Below are positions 27,199 through 38,815 of a stretch of DNA of 64,000 nt, in pieces. The notes under the pieces were generated by a model, which saw only the letters and a program-made list of their open reading frames with translations, did not search any database and had not been told where the DNA came from. Positions within the stretch are counted from its first letter, which is position 1. Each line of letters opens with the position of its first letter. The stretch comes from Burkholderiales bacterium (GTDB lineage: Bacteria > Pseudomonadota > Gammaproteobacteria > Burkholderiales > Casimicrobiaceae), in the NCBI GenBank assembly GCA_020851235.1, contig JADZDD010000035.1:619629-683628 (forward strand), given 5' to 3'. The translations under genes and the position numbers were made by a program.

Positions 27199-27550
27199 GG
27201 ACGAGGCCTTCCACACCGCGCACCAGTTCGCGGGGTGCGGCACCGAGCGCGACGTTGTCGCTCGCGAGCCACCGCCGCGCCGTTTCCTCGTGACCCCACA
27301 GCGCATCGAGCGAGCGATAAAGCCGCACGAAGAGCAAGGCGAGCTCCCACTCCTTGGCCCGCGCCGGATCGAGGAGGTACTTGCCGGCGAAGAACCGCGA
27401 GGCGGTCGCCGCTGACATGCCGAGCGTGACCGCGAGGTCGCGCTGCGTGAAATCGAGCCGTCGTGCCGCGCGCACGACCGCCTTCGACAGCACTCCCGCG
27501 GGGTCCGGCGCCGGCGACGCCGAAACCGGGTGAAGGCGCGCGCGGGTCAT
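27158..27550 (-). CDS. Xre/MbcA/ParS-type antitoxin
   Basis: Antitoxin of 130 residues. An N-terminal helix-turn-helix (LDFTQRDLAVTLGMSAATAS, RFFAGKYLLDP) is followed by a DUF2384-like toxin-binding part: KEWELALLFVRLYRSLDALW, then ARRWLASDNVALG and VRGVEGLVRVVAYLDAAR, where 'W...N..LG..P..l' is the hallmark of the antitoxin C-terminus. I use the ATG at 27550. An in-frame ATG at 27595 lies inside an operator-like palindrome and has no ribosome site. Together with the RES gene it forms a complete type II pair. Confidence 0.88.
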   Translation of the reverse strand: MTRARLHPVSASPAPDPAGVLSKAVVRAARRLDFTQRDLAVTLGMSAATASRFFAGKYLLDPARAKEWELALLFVRLYRSLDALWGHEETARRWLASDNVALGAAPRELVRGVEGLVRVVAYLDAARSRV

Positions 27551-27558
27551 GCCCGTCT

Positions 27559-27600
27559 GTTTTCCATGGAAACTCGATGCGATAGATGTTTCCATGGAAC
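27559..27600. promoter_or_regulatory. Twin palindromic operator of the Xre–RES pair
   Basis: The palindrome TTTCCATGGAAA lies at 27561–27572, and TTCCATGGAA recurs at 27590–27599, with centres 28 bp apart, just upstream of the antitoxin ATG. A further half-site GGAAAC is at 27603–27607 on the right. A possible -10 (TATCGC, minus strand) lies between the two copies. Two identical sites flanking the promoter fit autorepression by the Xre antitoxin or the complex. Confidence 0.65.
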
Positions 27601-27651
27601 AGGAAACACGTCAACCCGGAACGCACGGCGCAGGTGCGACCGGCCATCTCG

Positions 27652-27963
27652 CTACAGGACCATCTTCACCATGGGATGCGCCACGAGCTCGCGATACAGG
27701 GCGTCGAGTTGCGCCCGCGAGTTCGCATTGATCGTCGCCGTCACCGACAGCCAGTTGCCCTCCTTCGACGAGCGCATCTCGAGGGCGGCCGGGTCGAAAT
27801 CGGGGGCGTGCCGCACCACGACGTCGCTGACCGCCTGCGCGAAGCCATCGCGCGTGCGTCCCAACACCTTGATGGGGAACACGCAGGGGAACTTGAGCGG
27901 CGAGTCCTTCTCCTCGACGTGCAGGCCGTCGAGGGCCGTGGCGCTGTTGGGTTGCTTGTCCAT
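27652..27963 (-). CDS. ybeD: DUF493/YbeD family protein
   Basis: Small ferredoxin-like-fold protein of 103 residues. The family features SPLKFPCVFPIKVLGR, EMRSSKEGNWLSVTATINAN and QLDALYRELVAHPMVKMVL are complete. YbeD proteins sit between dacA and lipB in many proteobacteria and are suspected of an allosteric role linked to lipoate, but this is not proven. Here the Xre–RES pair separates it from lipB. The ATG at 27963 has AAGGAG upstream, and the gap to cfa is 69 bp. Confidence 0.93.
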   Translation of the reverse strand: MDKQPNSATALDGLHVEEKDSPLKFPCVFPIKVLGRTRDGFAQAVSDVVVRHAPDFDPAALEMRSSKEGNWLSVTATINANSRAQLDALYRELVAHPMVKMVL

Positions 27964-28032
27964 GCGTTGTCTCCTTCGCTCCTGCGCAGGTGCGGGCGAC
28001 GCCCGCCGTCTGCAACCCGGGACGGGACGCCG

Positions 28033-29238
28033 TCAGCGTGCGGCGTACATGTACTCGCGCGTCAGCGGATGCGGCAGCGACCCGTCGGGCAGCGGCTTGC
28101 CGGCCAGGATCTGCCACAGCGACAGCCAGCCGCGGTCGAAGGCGTGCGCCGAGCCCGCCATGTAGATGCGCCAGACGCGGAAGCGTTCGTCGCCGACCTC
28201 GCGAATCGCCTCCTCGCTGTGCGCTTCGAGCCGGTCGACCCAGCACCACAGCGTCCGCGCGTAGTGCTCGCGCAGCGCCTCGGCGTCGATCGCCTCCAGA
28301 CCGGCGCTGGCCATCCCTTCGACGACCTTCGACACGTGGGTGAGCTCGCCGCCCGGAAACACGTAGTCCTCGACGAACTCGCCGATGCCGCTGCCGAGGC
28401 CGGTCGCGCCGAGCGCGTTGTGCGTGATGCCGTGATTGAGGACGAGGCCGCCCGGCTTCAGTACCCGGTAGATCTTGCCGAAGTACTTGGGAAAGCGCGC
28501 CACGCCCACGTGCTCGAACATGCCCACGCTCGCCACCTTGTCGTAGAGCACGTCGTCGGGGAGGTCGAGGTAGTCGCGCAGCTCGACCTTCACCCGCGCG
28601 CCGAGGCCACGCGCCGCGATCTCGCGCGACACGTGCTCGAACTGGTTCTTCGACAGGGTGATGCCATGCGCCTGCACGCCATAGTGCTGCGCGGCGTGCA
28701 GGATGAGCGCACCCCATCCGCAACCGATGTCGAGGAATGCCTCGCCAGGCGCGAGATCGAGCTTGCGGCAGATGTGGTCGATCTTGTTGACCTGCGCCGC
28801 ATCGAGCGTGTCGGTCGGCGACTTGAAGTAGGCGCACGAGTACACGAGGCGCTCGTCGAGCCACAGCCGGTAGAACGCATTGGACACGTCGTAGTGATAC
28901 GCGATGTTGCGCCGGTTGCTGCGCCGCTGGTGCACGAACTGCTTCCACCGCGCGGTCACACCCTCCGGGCCGTGCTCGACGGCGCCCACCAGCGATTCGG
29001 CGATGCCCAGGATGGTGCGGGCACTGCCGGTGAAGTCGACGTCGCCGTGCACGTACGCGCGGGCGAGATTGCCGAGCGCGGGCTTCGAGAGCAGGCGCAG
29101 CCCCTTGTGCGTGCGCGCGAACACGTCGACCGCGGGGGTCGGGGACAACGGCACGCGCGCACCGTCGGGGAGGACGAGAGTGATGGGTACGTTGCGACCG
29201 GCGTAGCGGTCGGTGATGATGCGCTGGATCGCTGACAT
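28033..29238 (-). CDS. cfa: Cyclopropane-fatty-acyl-phospholipid synthase family protein
   Basis: SAM-dependent methyltransferase of 401 residues that turns cis double bonds of membrane lipids into cyclopropane rings. It has an N-terminal domain (RIITDRYAGRNVPITLVLPD), then HYDVSNAFYRLWLDERLVYS, CAYF, the SAM motif FLDIGCGWGALILHAAQHYG and GITLSKNQFEHVSREI. Later come MFEHVGVARFPKYFGKIYRV and FVEDYVFPGGEL. The ATG at 29238 gives MSAIQRIITD. The promoter in the divergent 228-bp region has TTGGCC and an extended -10. Confidence 0.93.
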   Translation of the reverse strand: MSAIQRIITDRYAGRNVPITLVLPDGARVPLSPTPAVDVFARTHKGLRLLSKPALGNLARAYVHGDVDFTGSARTILGIAESLVGAVEHGPEGVTARWKQFVHQRRSNRRNIAYHYDVSNAFYRLWLDERLVYSCAYFKSPTDTLDAAQVNKIDHICRKLDLAPGEAFLDIGCGWGALILHAAQHYGVQAHGITLSKNQFEHVSREIAARGLGARVKVELRDYLDLPDDVLYDKVASVGMFEHVGVARFPKYFGKIYRVLKPGGLVLNHGITHNALGATGLGSGIGEFVEDYVFPGGELTHVSKVVEGMASAGLEAIDAEALREHYARTLWCWVDRLEAHSEEAIREVGDERFRVWRIYMAGSAHAFDRGWLSLWQILAGKPLPDGSLPHPLTREYMYAAR

Positions 29239-29282
29239 GGGACCGGGAGAAGGCAACACCGGGAAACGATCGAACAGGCGAA

Positions 29283-29310
29283 AGTGTAGCAAGCCCCCTT
29301 TGGCGGCCAA
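29283..29310 (-). promoter_or_regulatory. Promoter of cfa
   Basis: On the minus strand TTGGCC (29310–29305), 16 bp, then TACACT (29288–29283) preceded by TGC, 45 bp before the cfa ATG. Both boxes and the extended TG are at normal spacing for a housekeeping sigma factor. Confidence 0.55.
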
Positions 29311-29466
29311 TCCTCCCCGCAGGAATGGCCGGGGGCGGCGGACCCGTACAATCCGGCAACGCCCCGCCACGGCGCGTTGTGGCATCCTTGCCCGCCTTCA
29401 TGTTCGCTGCCGGCGCCGAGGAGTTGCCACGCGCCTTCGCGCCGCGCTGTCCGCCACGACCCTCGC

Positions 29467-29982
29467 ATGATGCCCTCGGGTAACGTCCACCCTCCACCGA
29501 CGTTCGACAGTCGCCAGTTCCGCGACGCGCTCGCGCAGTTCGCGACCGGCGTGACGATCATCTGCGCACGGGCGAGCGAGACACGCTTCGTCGGCTTCAC
29601 CGCCAACTCGTTCAATTCGGTGTCGCTCGACCCACCGCTCGTGCTGTGGTCACTCGCCCGCACCTCGGCGAGCCTTGCCGTCTTCGAAGGCGCCGAGCGC
29701 TACGTCGTGAATGTCCTGTCGACGCGCCAGGCGGACCTCGCCCGGCGCTTCTCGCGACCCCATGTCGACCGCTTCGCGCACATCGCATATCGCCTGGGCT
29801 ACGCCGATGCGCCACTCCTGGACGGCTGCGTCGCCTGGTTCGAGTGTCGGCACCACACGCGCCTCGTGGCCGGCGACCACGTGATCTTCGTCGGCGAAGT
29901 CGTCACCTGCGAGCGCGCGCCGGGACAAGGCCTCGTGTTCCAGCACGGCCGCTTCGGCGTGCAGGCGCCGCTCCCCGAATAG
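29467..29982 (+). CDS. Flavin reductase-like, FMN-binding split-barrel protein
   Basis: Protein of 171 residues of the DIM6/NTAB flavin-reductase group: FRDALAQFATGVTIICAR, FVGFTANSFNSVSLDPPLVL, WSLARTSASLAVFEGAERYV, VNVLSTRQADLARRFS, then DHVIFVGEVVTCERAPGQ. It would reduce FMN or FAD with NAD(P)H, often for a partner monooxygenase, but none is adjacent. It reads opposite to all its neighbours. The likely -10 is TACAAT at 29347–29352. Two ATG codons in tandem (29467 and 29470) could both start it, and the open frame from 29377 is not used. Confidence 0.88.
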   Translation: MMPSGNVHPPPTFDSRQFRDALAQFATGVTIICARASETRFVGFTANSFNSVSLDPPLVLWSLARTSASLAVFEGAERYVVNVLSTRQADLARRFSRPHVDRFAHIAYRLGYADAPLLDGCVAWFECRHHTRLVAGDHVIFVGEVVTCERAPGQGLVFQHGRFGVQAPLPE

Positions 29983-30014
29983 CCGCGCGACCCGAATCGC
30001 GCGCGACCGGTGCG

Positions 30015-30872
30015 TCAACGCGCCTGCGGCTTGTGGCGCTGGAACGACGCCCAGACCTTGCGGAAGACGGGACCCGGCGTCCCGCCGCCAAAGGCCTTGC
30101 CGTCGACACGGGTGATCGCAAGGACCTCCTTCGTCGACGAGGAGAGCCACAGCTCGTCGGCAGCCAGCGCCTCGGCCTGCGGAACCGGCCGCGTCACCAC
30201 GGGAACGCCGACCGCGCGTGCGAATTCGATGGTGGCATCGTAGGTGATGCCGGGCAGGATGTGGTGATCCTTGGGCGGGACCACGACGGTCCCGCCGCGA
30301 ACGACCAGCACGTTCGATGCGGACGCCTCGGTCAGGTAACCGTCGCGGAAGAGCATCGTCTCGGCCGCCCCGGCGTCGGTGGCAAGTTGACGCAGGAGCA
30401 CGTTGCCGACGAGCGAGGTCGTCTTCAGATCGCAGCGATGCCAACGGTTGTCGACCGCGGTGACCACCGCCACGCCGTGCTCGACCTGCTCGCGCGGCGG
30501 CAGCGGCAGCGGATTCGCCATCATGAACACGGTCGGTGCGACACCCTTGGGAAACGAGTGATCGCGCCTGGCCACGCCCCGGGTGATCTGGAGGTACACG
30601 GCCTGATCGGCGAAGGGCTGCCGGGAGATGAGCTCGCGGATGATCGCTTCCCACTGGGCGTCGCTGTGCGGATTGTCCATGCGCACGCCGGCCAGCGAGT
30701 GCGCGAGACGCGCGAGGTGCTGCGGCAGGCGGAACGGCTCGCGCACGTAGACGGGGACGACCTCGTAGACGCCGTCCCCATAGATGAAGCCGCGGTCGAG
30801 GACCGGTACGCTCGCCTCGCCCAATGCGACGAGGCGGCCGTTGAGGTGGACTACCTGGTCGACATCGAACAT
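30015..30872 (-). CDS. dat: D-amino-acid transaminase (class IV PLP enzyme)
   Basis: PLP enzyme of 285 residues. The Schiff-base lysine is Lys150 in WHRCDLKTTSLVGNVLLRQ. Other parts are RGFIYGDGVYEVVPVYV, ITRGVARRDHSFPKG and ETMLFRDGYLTEASASNVLV. It would interconvert D-alanine and D-glutamate for the cell wall. The context beside dacA supports D-amino-acid metabolism rather than branched-chain aminotransferase or aminodeoxychorismate lyase activity, which share the fold. It starts 17 bp after dacA, so both are cotranscribed. Confidence 0.88.
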   Translation of the reverse strand: MFDVDQVVHLNGRLVALGEASVPVLDRGFIYGDGVYEVVPVYVREPFRLPQHLARLAHSLAGVRMDNPHSDAQWEAIIRELISRQPFADQAVYLQITRGVARRDHSFPKGVAPTVFMMANPLPLPPREQVEHGVAVVTAVDNRWHRCDLKTTSLVGNVLLRQLATDAGAAETMLFRDGYLTEASASNVLVVRGGTVVVPPKDHHILPGITYDATIEFARAVGVPVVTRPVPQAEALAADELWLSSSTKEVLAITRVDGKAFGGGTPGPVFRKVWASFQRHKPQAR

Positions 30873-30889
30873 GCGACTCTCCTGGTCGA

Positions 30890-32107
30890 TCAGCGCTTGA
30901 ACCACAAGCGCACCGTATCCCACGCCCGGCCGAGGAAGCTCGCGAGCGGCACCTCGTCGAGCGCGATCAGCGGAAACTCCGCCATCGGCGTGCCCTCGAG
31001 GGCGATCTTGACCGTACCCACGCGTTGTCCGCGCGCGACGGGCGCCATGAGCGGCTCGTCCGCCTGCATCGTCACGGCGAGCTTGTCGTTCTTGCCCTTG
31101 GGCAGCGTGAGATAGCGATCGACGAGGAAACCCGCGGGCACCTCCGCCAGCGCGCCCTTCCAGACCTTGATCGTGGTCACCTGCTTGCCGGATGCGTAGA
31201 GCTGCACCGTATCGAACGCCTGGAAGCCCCAGTTGAGGATCTTCTGCGCCTCGGCGGTGCGCGCCGCGTCGGATGCAGCGCCCAGGATCACCGCGAGCAC
31301 GCGGCGATCGCCGCGCTTGGCCGTTGCGATCAGGCACCAGCCGGCGGCCTCGGTGTGCCCCGTCTTCATGCCGTCGACGTACGGATCGGTCCACAGCAGC
31401 CGGTTGCGATTGGGCTGCGTGATGTTGTTGTAGCGGAATTCCTTCTGCGAGTAGACGGGATAGTACTCGGGAAAGTCGCGGATCACGGCGATCGCGATCC
31501 TGGCCAGGTCGGCCGCGGTCGTGTAGTGCTGCGGGTCGGACAGGCCCGTCGCATTCGTGTAGTGCGTCTCGGTCATCCCGAGGCGCGCCGCCTCGGCATT
31601 CATCTTGGCGACGAACGCTTCCTCGCTCCCCGCGACGAGTTCGGCGAGCGCGATCGACGCGTCGTTGCCCGACTGCACGATCATCCCCTTGACCAGCTCG
31701 TCGACCGAGACCGCGCGCCGCGGCTCGATGAACATGCGCGAGCCCTCGGCCTTCCACGCGCGCTGCGAGACGTTGACCATCTGCGACGGCACGATCGTCT
31801 TCGCGCGCAGCGCCTCGAACACGATGTACGCCGTCATGAGCTTGGTGAGCGAGGCGGGGTCGCGCCGCTCGTCCGCATGCGCCGACGTGAGCGTCTGCCC
31901 GCTCGTGACGTCGACGAGCAGATGCGCGGCCGCGGCGACGCCAGGTGCGGGGATCCCGGGCGGCGGCGGCGGGGCCGCACTGGTGGCAAGGGAGGCCGAC
32001 GCCGCGGGTGCGGCGACGAGGCTCGCGGGTACCGCAAGGGTCGCGGCGACGGCGAGTGCGGCGACGACGCGCGCCGCGCGCAGGTACGACGATGGGAGCT
32101 TCGGCAT
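30890..32107 (-). CDS. dacA: D-alanyl-D-alanine carboxypeptidase (PBP5/6 family)
   Basis: Peptidoglycan DD-carboxypeptidase of 405 residues. The three active-site motifs are SLTK (Ser86), SGN (Ser146) and KTG (Lys248). A signal peptide with a long hydrophobic core precedes an Ala/Pro-rich linker. The C-terminal PBP5_C domain starts near VWKGALAEVPAGF and ends in the amphipathic anchor LGRAWDTVRLWFKR. The ATG at 32107 gives MPKLPSSYLR. The perfect -10 lies 48 bp upstream. A typical betaproteobacterial dacA–dat–ybeD–lipB–lipA order is interrupted here by the flavin reductase, cfa and the toxin–antitoxin pair. Confidence 0.95.
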   Translation of the reverse strand: MPKLPSSYLRAARVVAALAVAATLAVPASLVAAPAASASLATSAAPPPPPGIPAPGVAAAAHLLVDVTSGQTLTSAHADERRDPASLTKLMTAYIVFEALRAKTIVPSQMVNVSQRAWKAEGSRMFIEPRRAVSVDELVKGMIVQSGNDASIALAELVAGSEEAFVAKMNAEAARLGMTETHYTNATGLSDPQHYTTAADLARIAIAVIRDFPEYYPVYSQKEFRYNNITQPNRNRLLWTDPYVDGMKTGHTEAAGWCLIATAKRGDRRVLAVILGAASDAARTAEAQKILNWGFQAFDTVQLYASGKQVTTIKVWKGALAEVPAGFLVDRYLTLPKGKNDKLAVTMQADEPLMAPVARGQRVGTVKIALEGTPMAEFPLIALDEVPLASFLGRAWDTVRLWFKR

Positions 32108-32154
32108 GGCCACGAACAGCGCGACCCGCTGCCGGCGCCGCGCCAAAGCGACCG

Positions 32155-32160
32155 ATTATA
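32155..32160 (-). promoter_or_regulatory. -10 element of dacA
   Basis: Perfect TATAAT on the minus strand, 48 bp before the dacA ATG and just before the end of the upstream gene. No convincing -35. Confidence 0.45.
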
Positions 32161-32175
32161 CGGCGCGCATCGGTG

Positions 32176-32934
32176 CTACCAGGGGTTGAGCGGCAGATAT
32201 CCGACGACCTCGCCGCTGCGCCGGTCGACGACTGCGGTGAAGTCCTGATTGCGTGCTCGCACCGGGACGTAACCCAGGTCATGGCCGGCCCCGTGCTCGG
32301 CCACGAACGCATTCACGAGCTCGGCCTGGCGTTGCCCCTGCCGCGAGAGGGCCTGCAGCGGCCGCGCGGCACGGCCGACCGCCGCCGCCAGCTGCTCGTA
32401 CGGCACGAAGAGGTGCGGCTGCGCCGCGATGTCGGGGCCGCCGGCCATCGTCGCGAGCGACAGCGCCAACGCCTGCGACGGATCGCTCGGAGGAACGCCG
32501 GCCGCGAGACGAGGCCCGGTGAGCGGCGCGCGGCGAAATGCTTCGGCGGCACGCGCCTGCGACGCCGCGTCGATCGCGTTGGCCGCGGTGACCTCGAAGC
32601 GGTCCTTCACGAAGACGGTCCAGGCGGGGCGTGCCTCGAACATCACGAATGTACCGTAGGCGAGGGCCGCGAGCTGCAACGTCGCGACGATCGCGAGATC
32701 GACGCCCAGACGCGGCTTGCGCGGATCGAAGATGATGAGCGTGATGATGGGCCCGACGACGACGTCGACGCCGATGATGAGCCGCAGGAGCAGCCCGCCG
32801 CCCATCGCCCGGAAGTAGGGCGGCGGGTACCAGACGAACACGACGAGGCCGATCACCACGGTGGCGATCACGATCGAGAGGCCCAGGTGGATGACGAACG
32901 CCTGCCAGCGGGACAGTGAGCGGACGGTGAACAC
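32176..32934 (-). CDS. TfpX/TfpZ family type IV pilin accessory protein
   Basis: Membrane protein of about 252 residues. Three hydrophobic helices at the N-terminus carry the family phrases WQAFVIHLGLSIVIATVVIG, FVWYPPPYFRAMGG, IIGVDVVVGPIITLIIFDPR and LQLAALAYGTFVMFEARPAW, followed by VFVKDRFEVTAANAID. The C-terminal domain is soluble. These proteins tune pilin assembly in Pseudomonas and relatives and are normally next to a pilin gene. No pilin or pil gene is visible here. The start is weakly defined: the GTG at 32934 gives MFTVRSLSRWQ. Confidence 0.85.
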   Translation of the reverse strand: MFTVRSLSRWQAFVIHLGLSIVIATVVIGLVVFVWYPPPYFRAMGGGLLLRLIIGVDVVVGPIITLIIFDPRKPRLGVDLAIVATLQLAALAYGTFVMFEARPAWTVFVKDRFEVTAANAIDAASQARAAEAFRRAPLTGPRLAAGVPPSDPSQALALSLATMAGGPDIAAQPHLFVPYEQLAAAVGRAARPLQALSRQGQRQAELVNAFVAEHGAGHDLGYVPVRARNQDFTAVVDRRSGEVVGYLPLNPW

Positions 32935-33026
32935 GACGCGCAGGTGGATGCAGGAGGACGGTGCGTGACGATTGCGACACGACCGCGCGCGCGATGCCCG
33001 TTTCCAGGCCGCGGCGGGGCGGCGTG

Positions 33027-34286
33027 TCAGCCTCTGCCCGTAAACGCAAATTCCACGCCAGGCTTGCGCCCGGCGATCACGTCGGCGAGCGCGCGCGCCG
33101 AACCGCACGCCATCGTCCAGCCGAGCGTGCCGTGCCCGGTATCGAGGAAGAGGTTCGGATAACGCGTCGCGCCGACGAGCGGAACGTTCGACGGCGTGGC
33201 GGGCCGCAACCCCGTCCAGAATTGTGCGCTGTCGCGCTCGCCCGCGTCGGGGAAGAGCTCGAACGTGCGCTGCACGAGCGCCTCGCAGCGCACGAGGTTG
33301 AGCGCCATGCCGTAACCCGAGATCTCGGCCGTGCCCGCGATGCGCAGTCGATCGCCCAGTCGCGTGAAGACGATCTTCCACGCGAGGTCGGTGAGCGAGA
33401 CGACGGGTGCGCCGCGATGGTCGCCGATCGCGAGCGTCGCGGAATAGCCCTTGGCGGGGTAGATGAGGCAGGGAACCCGCAGCGGCTGCAACACGAACGG
33501 ACTGTAGCTGCCGAGCGCCACCACGTAGGCGTCAGCGCGCAGCACCTCCTTGCGATGCTCCGCGTTGAGGCAGCGCACGCAGTCGATCCTGCCGCCTTCG
33601 GCGATGAGCCGCTCGATCTCGACGTTCCAGCGGAAATCGACGCCGCGCTGCGTGGCCAGGCGCGCAAGCTCCTGCGTGAAGCGTTGCGCGTCTCCGGACT
33701 CGTCGCTCGCGGTGAAGATCCCGCCGGCGAGACGCTCCCGGCACGAGGCGAGCGCGGGCTCGATCGCCACGCACTCGTCGACCGTCTTCACGTCGCGGTC
33801 GCAGCCGAACTCGCGCATGAGCGCGGCCGCCTTCACCCCGTGCTCGAACTCGGCGCGATCGGTATAGAACGAGAGGATGCCGCGCTCCAGGTGGTCGTAG
33901 CGAAGGCCCGTGTCCGCGCGCAGGGCGCGCAGGCAGTCGCGCGAGTACAGCGCGAGGTTGAGGCACTGGACCGTGTTGCGCCGCGTGTTGCGTGGCATGC
34001 ACTCGATGAGGAACTGCAGACCCCAGCGCCACTGCCGGGGATCGAGGCGCAGGCGAAAGAGGAGCGGCGCATCCTCGCGGCCCAGCCACTTGACGATTTT
34101 CGCCGGCGCGTCGGGATTGGCCCACGGTTCGGCGTACGACGCCGAGATCTGGCCGCCATTGGCAAACGAAGTCTCGAGCGCCGGGCCCTCGTGGCGATCG
34201 AGCACGGTCACCTCGTGACCATCCTGCGCGAGATACCACGCGGCGGTCACGCCCACGACGCCCGCGCCCAGGACGATGACCTTCAT
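33027..34286 (-). CDS. dadA: D-amino acid dehydrogenase small subunit
   Basis: FAD enzyme of 419 residues that deaminates D-amino acids to 2-oxo acids and passes electrons to the respiratory chain. It has the FAD fold VIVLGAGVVGVTAAWYLAQD, TSFANGGQISASYAEPWANP at the DadA-specific position, WALGLQF-like WRWGLQFLIEC, and FWTGLRPATPSNVPLVGATR, LFLDTGHGTLGWTMACGSAR near the C-terminus. The ATG at 34286 follows gcvP by 27 bp, so it may belong to the glycine-responsive transcript. No alr/dadX gene is visible. Confidence 0.95.
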   Translation of the reverse strand: MKVIVLGAGVVGVTAAWYLAQDGHEVTVLDRHEGPALETSFANGGQISASYAEPWANPDAPAKIVKWLGREDAPLLFRLRLDPRQWRWGLQFLIECMPRNTRRNTVQCLNLALYSRDCLRALRADTGLRYDHLERGILSFYTDRAEFEHGVKAAALMREFGCDRDVKTVDECVAIEPALASCRERLAGGIFTASDESGDAQRFTQELARLATQRGVDFRWNVEIERLIAEGGRIDCVRCLNAEHRKEVLRADAYVVALGSYSPFVLQPLRVPCLIYPAKGYSATLAIGDHRGAPVVSLTDLAWKIVFTRLGDRLRIAGTAEISGYGMALNLVRCEALVQRTFELFPDAGERDSAQFWTGLRPATPSNVPLVGATRYPNLFLDTGHGTLGWTMACGSARALADVIAGRKPGVEFAFTGRG

Positions 34287-34313
34287 GGTGCGCGCCGGGC
34301 TCGGGTTTGGCGG

Positions 34314-37220
<2,907 letters not shown>

Positions 37221-37224
37221 GAGG

Positions 37225-37602
37225 TCAGCCGATGAGCTTTTCATACGCGGCGGCGTCGAGAAGGCCGTCGAGCGCCTTGGGGTCGGCCGGGCGCACGCGG
37301 AAGAGCCACGCCTCGTAGGGTTTCGTGTTGAGCGATTCGGGCGCCGCCGGCACCGCCTCGTTCACCGCGACGACCTCGCCCGCGATCGGCGCGTACACGT
37401 CGCTCGCCGCCTTGACCGACTCGACGATCGCGCAGGCCTCACCCACGGCGAGCTTGCGTCCGACCGCAGGCAGTTCGACGAAGACGAGATCGCCCAGCGC
37501 TTCCTGCGCGTGATCGGTGATGCCGACGGTGATCGTGCCGTCGGCTTCCGCGCGCAGCCATTCGTGGGTGTCGACGTACTTCAATTGCGCAGGAACGTTC
37601 AT
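37225..37602 (-). CDS. gcvH: Glycine cleavage system H protein
   Basis: Lipoylated shuttle protein of 125 residues. The lipoyl lysine is Lys64 in [20 protein letters not shown]. It begins [17 protein letters not shown] and ends EKLIG, normal for the family. It carries the aminomethyl group between GcvP and GcvT and depends on the LipB/LipA pathway encoded about 11 kb away. It lies 64 bp after gcvT. Confidence 0.96.
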   Translation of the reverse strand: MNVPAQLKYVDTHEWLRAEADGTITVGITDHAQEALGDLVFVELPAVGRKLAVGEACAIVESVKAASDVYAPIAGEVVAVNEAVPAAPESLNTKPYEAWLFRVRPADPKALDGLLDAAAYEKLIG

Positions 37603-37666
37603 GGGCGTGGGCTCCGGTGAGTGAGACGGGGACGGGGCGAGACGGGCTGCGATGGCGAGGGCGCGG

Positions 37667-38764
37667 TCAGGTCACGAGCACCTTGCCGTGCCGCACGAAC
37701 GGCGGCTTGACGACGCGCGCGGCAAGGGGCTTGTCGCGAATCAGCACGGTCACGGTGTCGCCCGCGGCCACTTCGGCCGGCACCCGCGCGAGCGCGATCG
37801 ACTTGCCGAGCGTCGGACTGAAGCTGCCGCTCGTGGTCTCGCCCTCGCCGTGCGCCGTGACGACCTTCTGGTGGGCGCGCAGCACGCCGCCGGTATCGGT
37901 GAGGATGAGTCCGACGAACCCGACGGCGCGTGGATCCTCGACGAGCGCCGCCTTGCCGACGAAGTCGCGAGGACTTGCGAGGTCGACCGTCCAGCCGAGT
38001 CCGGCCGCGAACGGCGAGACCGTTTCGTCCATGTCCTGGCCGTACAGGTCGAGACCCGCCTCGAGGCGCAGCGTGTCGCGCGCGCCGAGGCCCGCCGGCC
38101 GGACGCCGGCGGCGCGCAGCGCCTCCCAGGCCGCCACGGCCTTTTCGGCCGGGAGCACGATCTCGAAGCCGTCTTCCCCCGTGTATCCGGTGCGCGCGAT
38201 GAAGATCGTCCCGAGCGGACTGTCGGCGTCCACGCCGTTGAACGGTTTGAGCGCCGCGCTCGCCGCCTCGGTTCCGGGCAGGGCCTGCCACAACTTCGCG
38301 CGCGCCTGCGGGCCCTGCACGGCGATCATCGCAAGATCGTCGCGGGCGGTGAGCGTGAGTTGCGGCGCGCGCGTGACGGCGAGCGCGCGCAGCCACGCGA
38401 CGTCCTTGTCGGCCGTCCCCGCATTGACCACGAGACGGAACAGATCCTCGCGCAGGAAATACACGAGGAGGTCGTCGAGCACGCCACCGTCGTCGCGCAG
38501 CAGGCACGAATACAACGCCTTGCCCGGCACCGTGAGCTTGTCGACGTTGTTGGCGAGCGCGAAGCGCAGGAAGTCACGCGCGCCGCGACCGGCGATGTCC
38601 ACGACGCGCATGTGCGACACGTCGAACATCCCGGCGTCGCGGCGCACCGCGTGGTGCTCGTCGATCTGCGAGCCGTAGTGGACCGGCATGTCGTAGCCGC
38701 CGAAGTCGACCATGCGCGCACCGGCGGCACGGTGGACCTCGTTGAGCGGCGTGCGCTTTTGCAT
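37667..38764 (-). CDS. gcvT: Aminomethyltransferase, glycine cleavage T protein
   Basis: Transfers the aminomethyl group to tetrahydrofolate and releases ammonia, 365 residues. Motifs are [100 protein letters not shown] and [17 protein letters not shown]. The ATG at 38764 has GGGAGG upstream and follows the riboswitch and terminator hairpin directly, so it is the first gene of gcvT-gcvH-gcvP(-dadA). Confidence 0.96.
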   Translation of the reverse strand: MQKRTPLNEVHRAAGARMVDFGGYDMPVHYGSQIDEHHAVRRDAGMFDVSHMRVVDIAGRGARDFLRFALANNVDKLTVPGKALYSCLLRDDGGVLDDLLVYFLREDLFRLVVNAGTADKDVAWLRALAVTRAPQLTLTARDDLAMIAVQGPQARAKLWQALPGTEAASAALKPFNGVDADSPLGTIFIARTGYTGEDGFEIVLPAEKAVAAWEALRAAGVRPAGLGARDTLRLEAGLDLYGQDMDETVSPFAAGLGWTVDLASPRDFVGKAALVEDPRAVGFVGLILTDTGGVLRAHQKVVTAHGEGETTSGSFSPTLGKSIALARVPAEVAAGDTVTVLIRDKPLAARVVKPPFVRHGKVLVT

Positions 38765-38786
38765 CGCAACCTCCCGAAAAGCGAAA

Positions 38787-38812
38787 GGGCGAGGCTCGAT
38801 CGAGCCTCGCCC
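38787..38812 (-). terminator. Expression-platform hairpin of the glycine riboswitch
   Basis: A 26-bp perfect palindrome (GGGCGAGGCTCGA and its complement) between the second aptamer and the gcvT ribosome site. On the transcribed minus strand it is followed by TTTCGCTTTT. It can act as an intrinsic terminator that is avoided when glycine is bound. Its last pairs lie 4 bp from the aptamer end. Confidence 0.7.
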
Positions 38813-38815
38813 CGT

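Noticed and set aside
27551..27595. Xre antitoxin starting at the ATG at 27595
   Set aside because: That ATG lies in the second operator copy and has no ribosome site. The ATG at 27550 gives a normal antitoxin.
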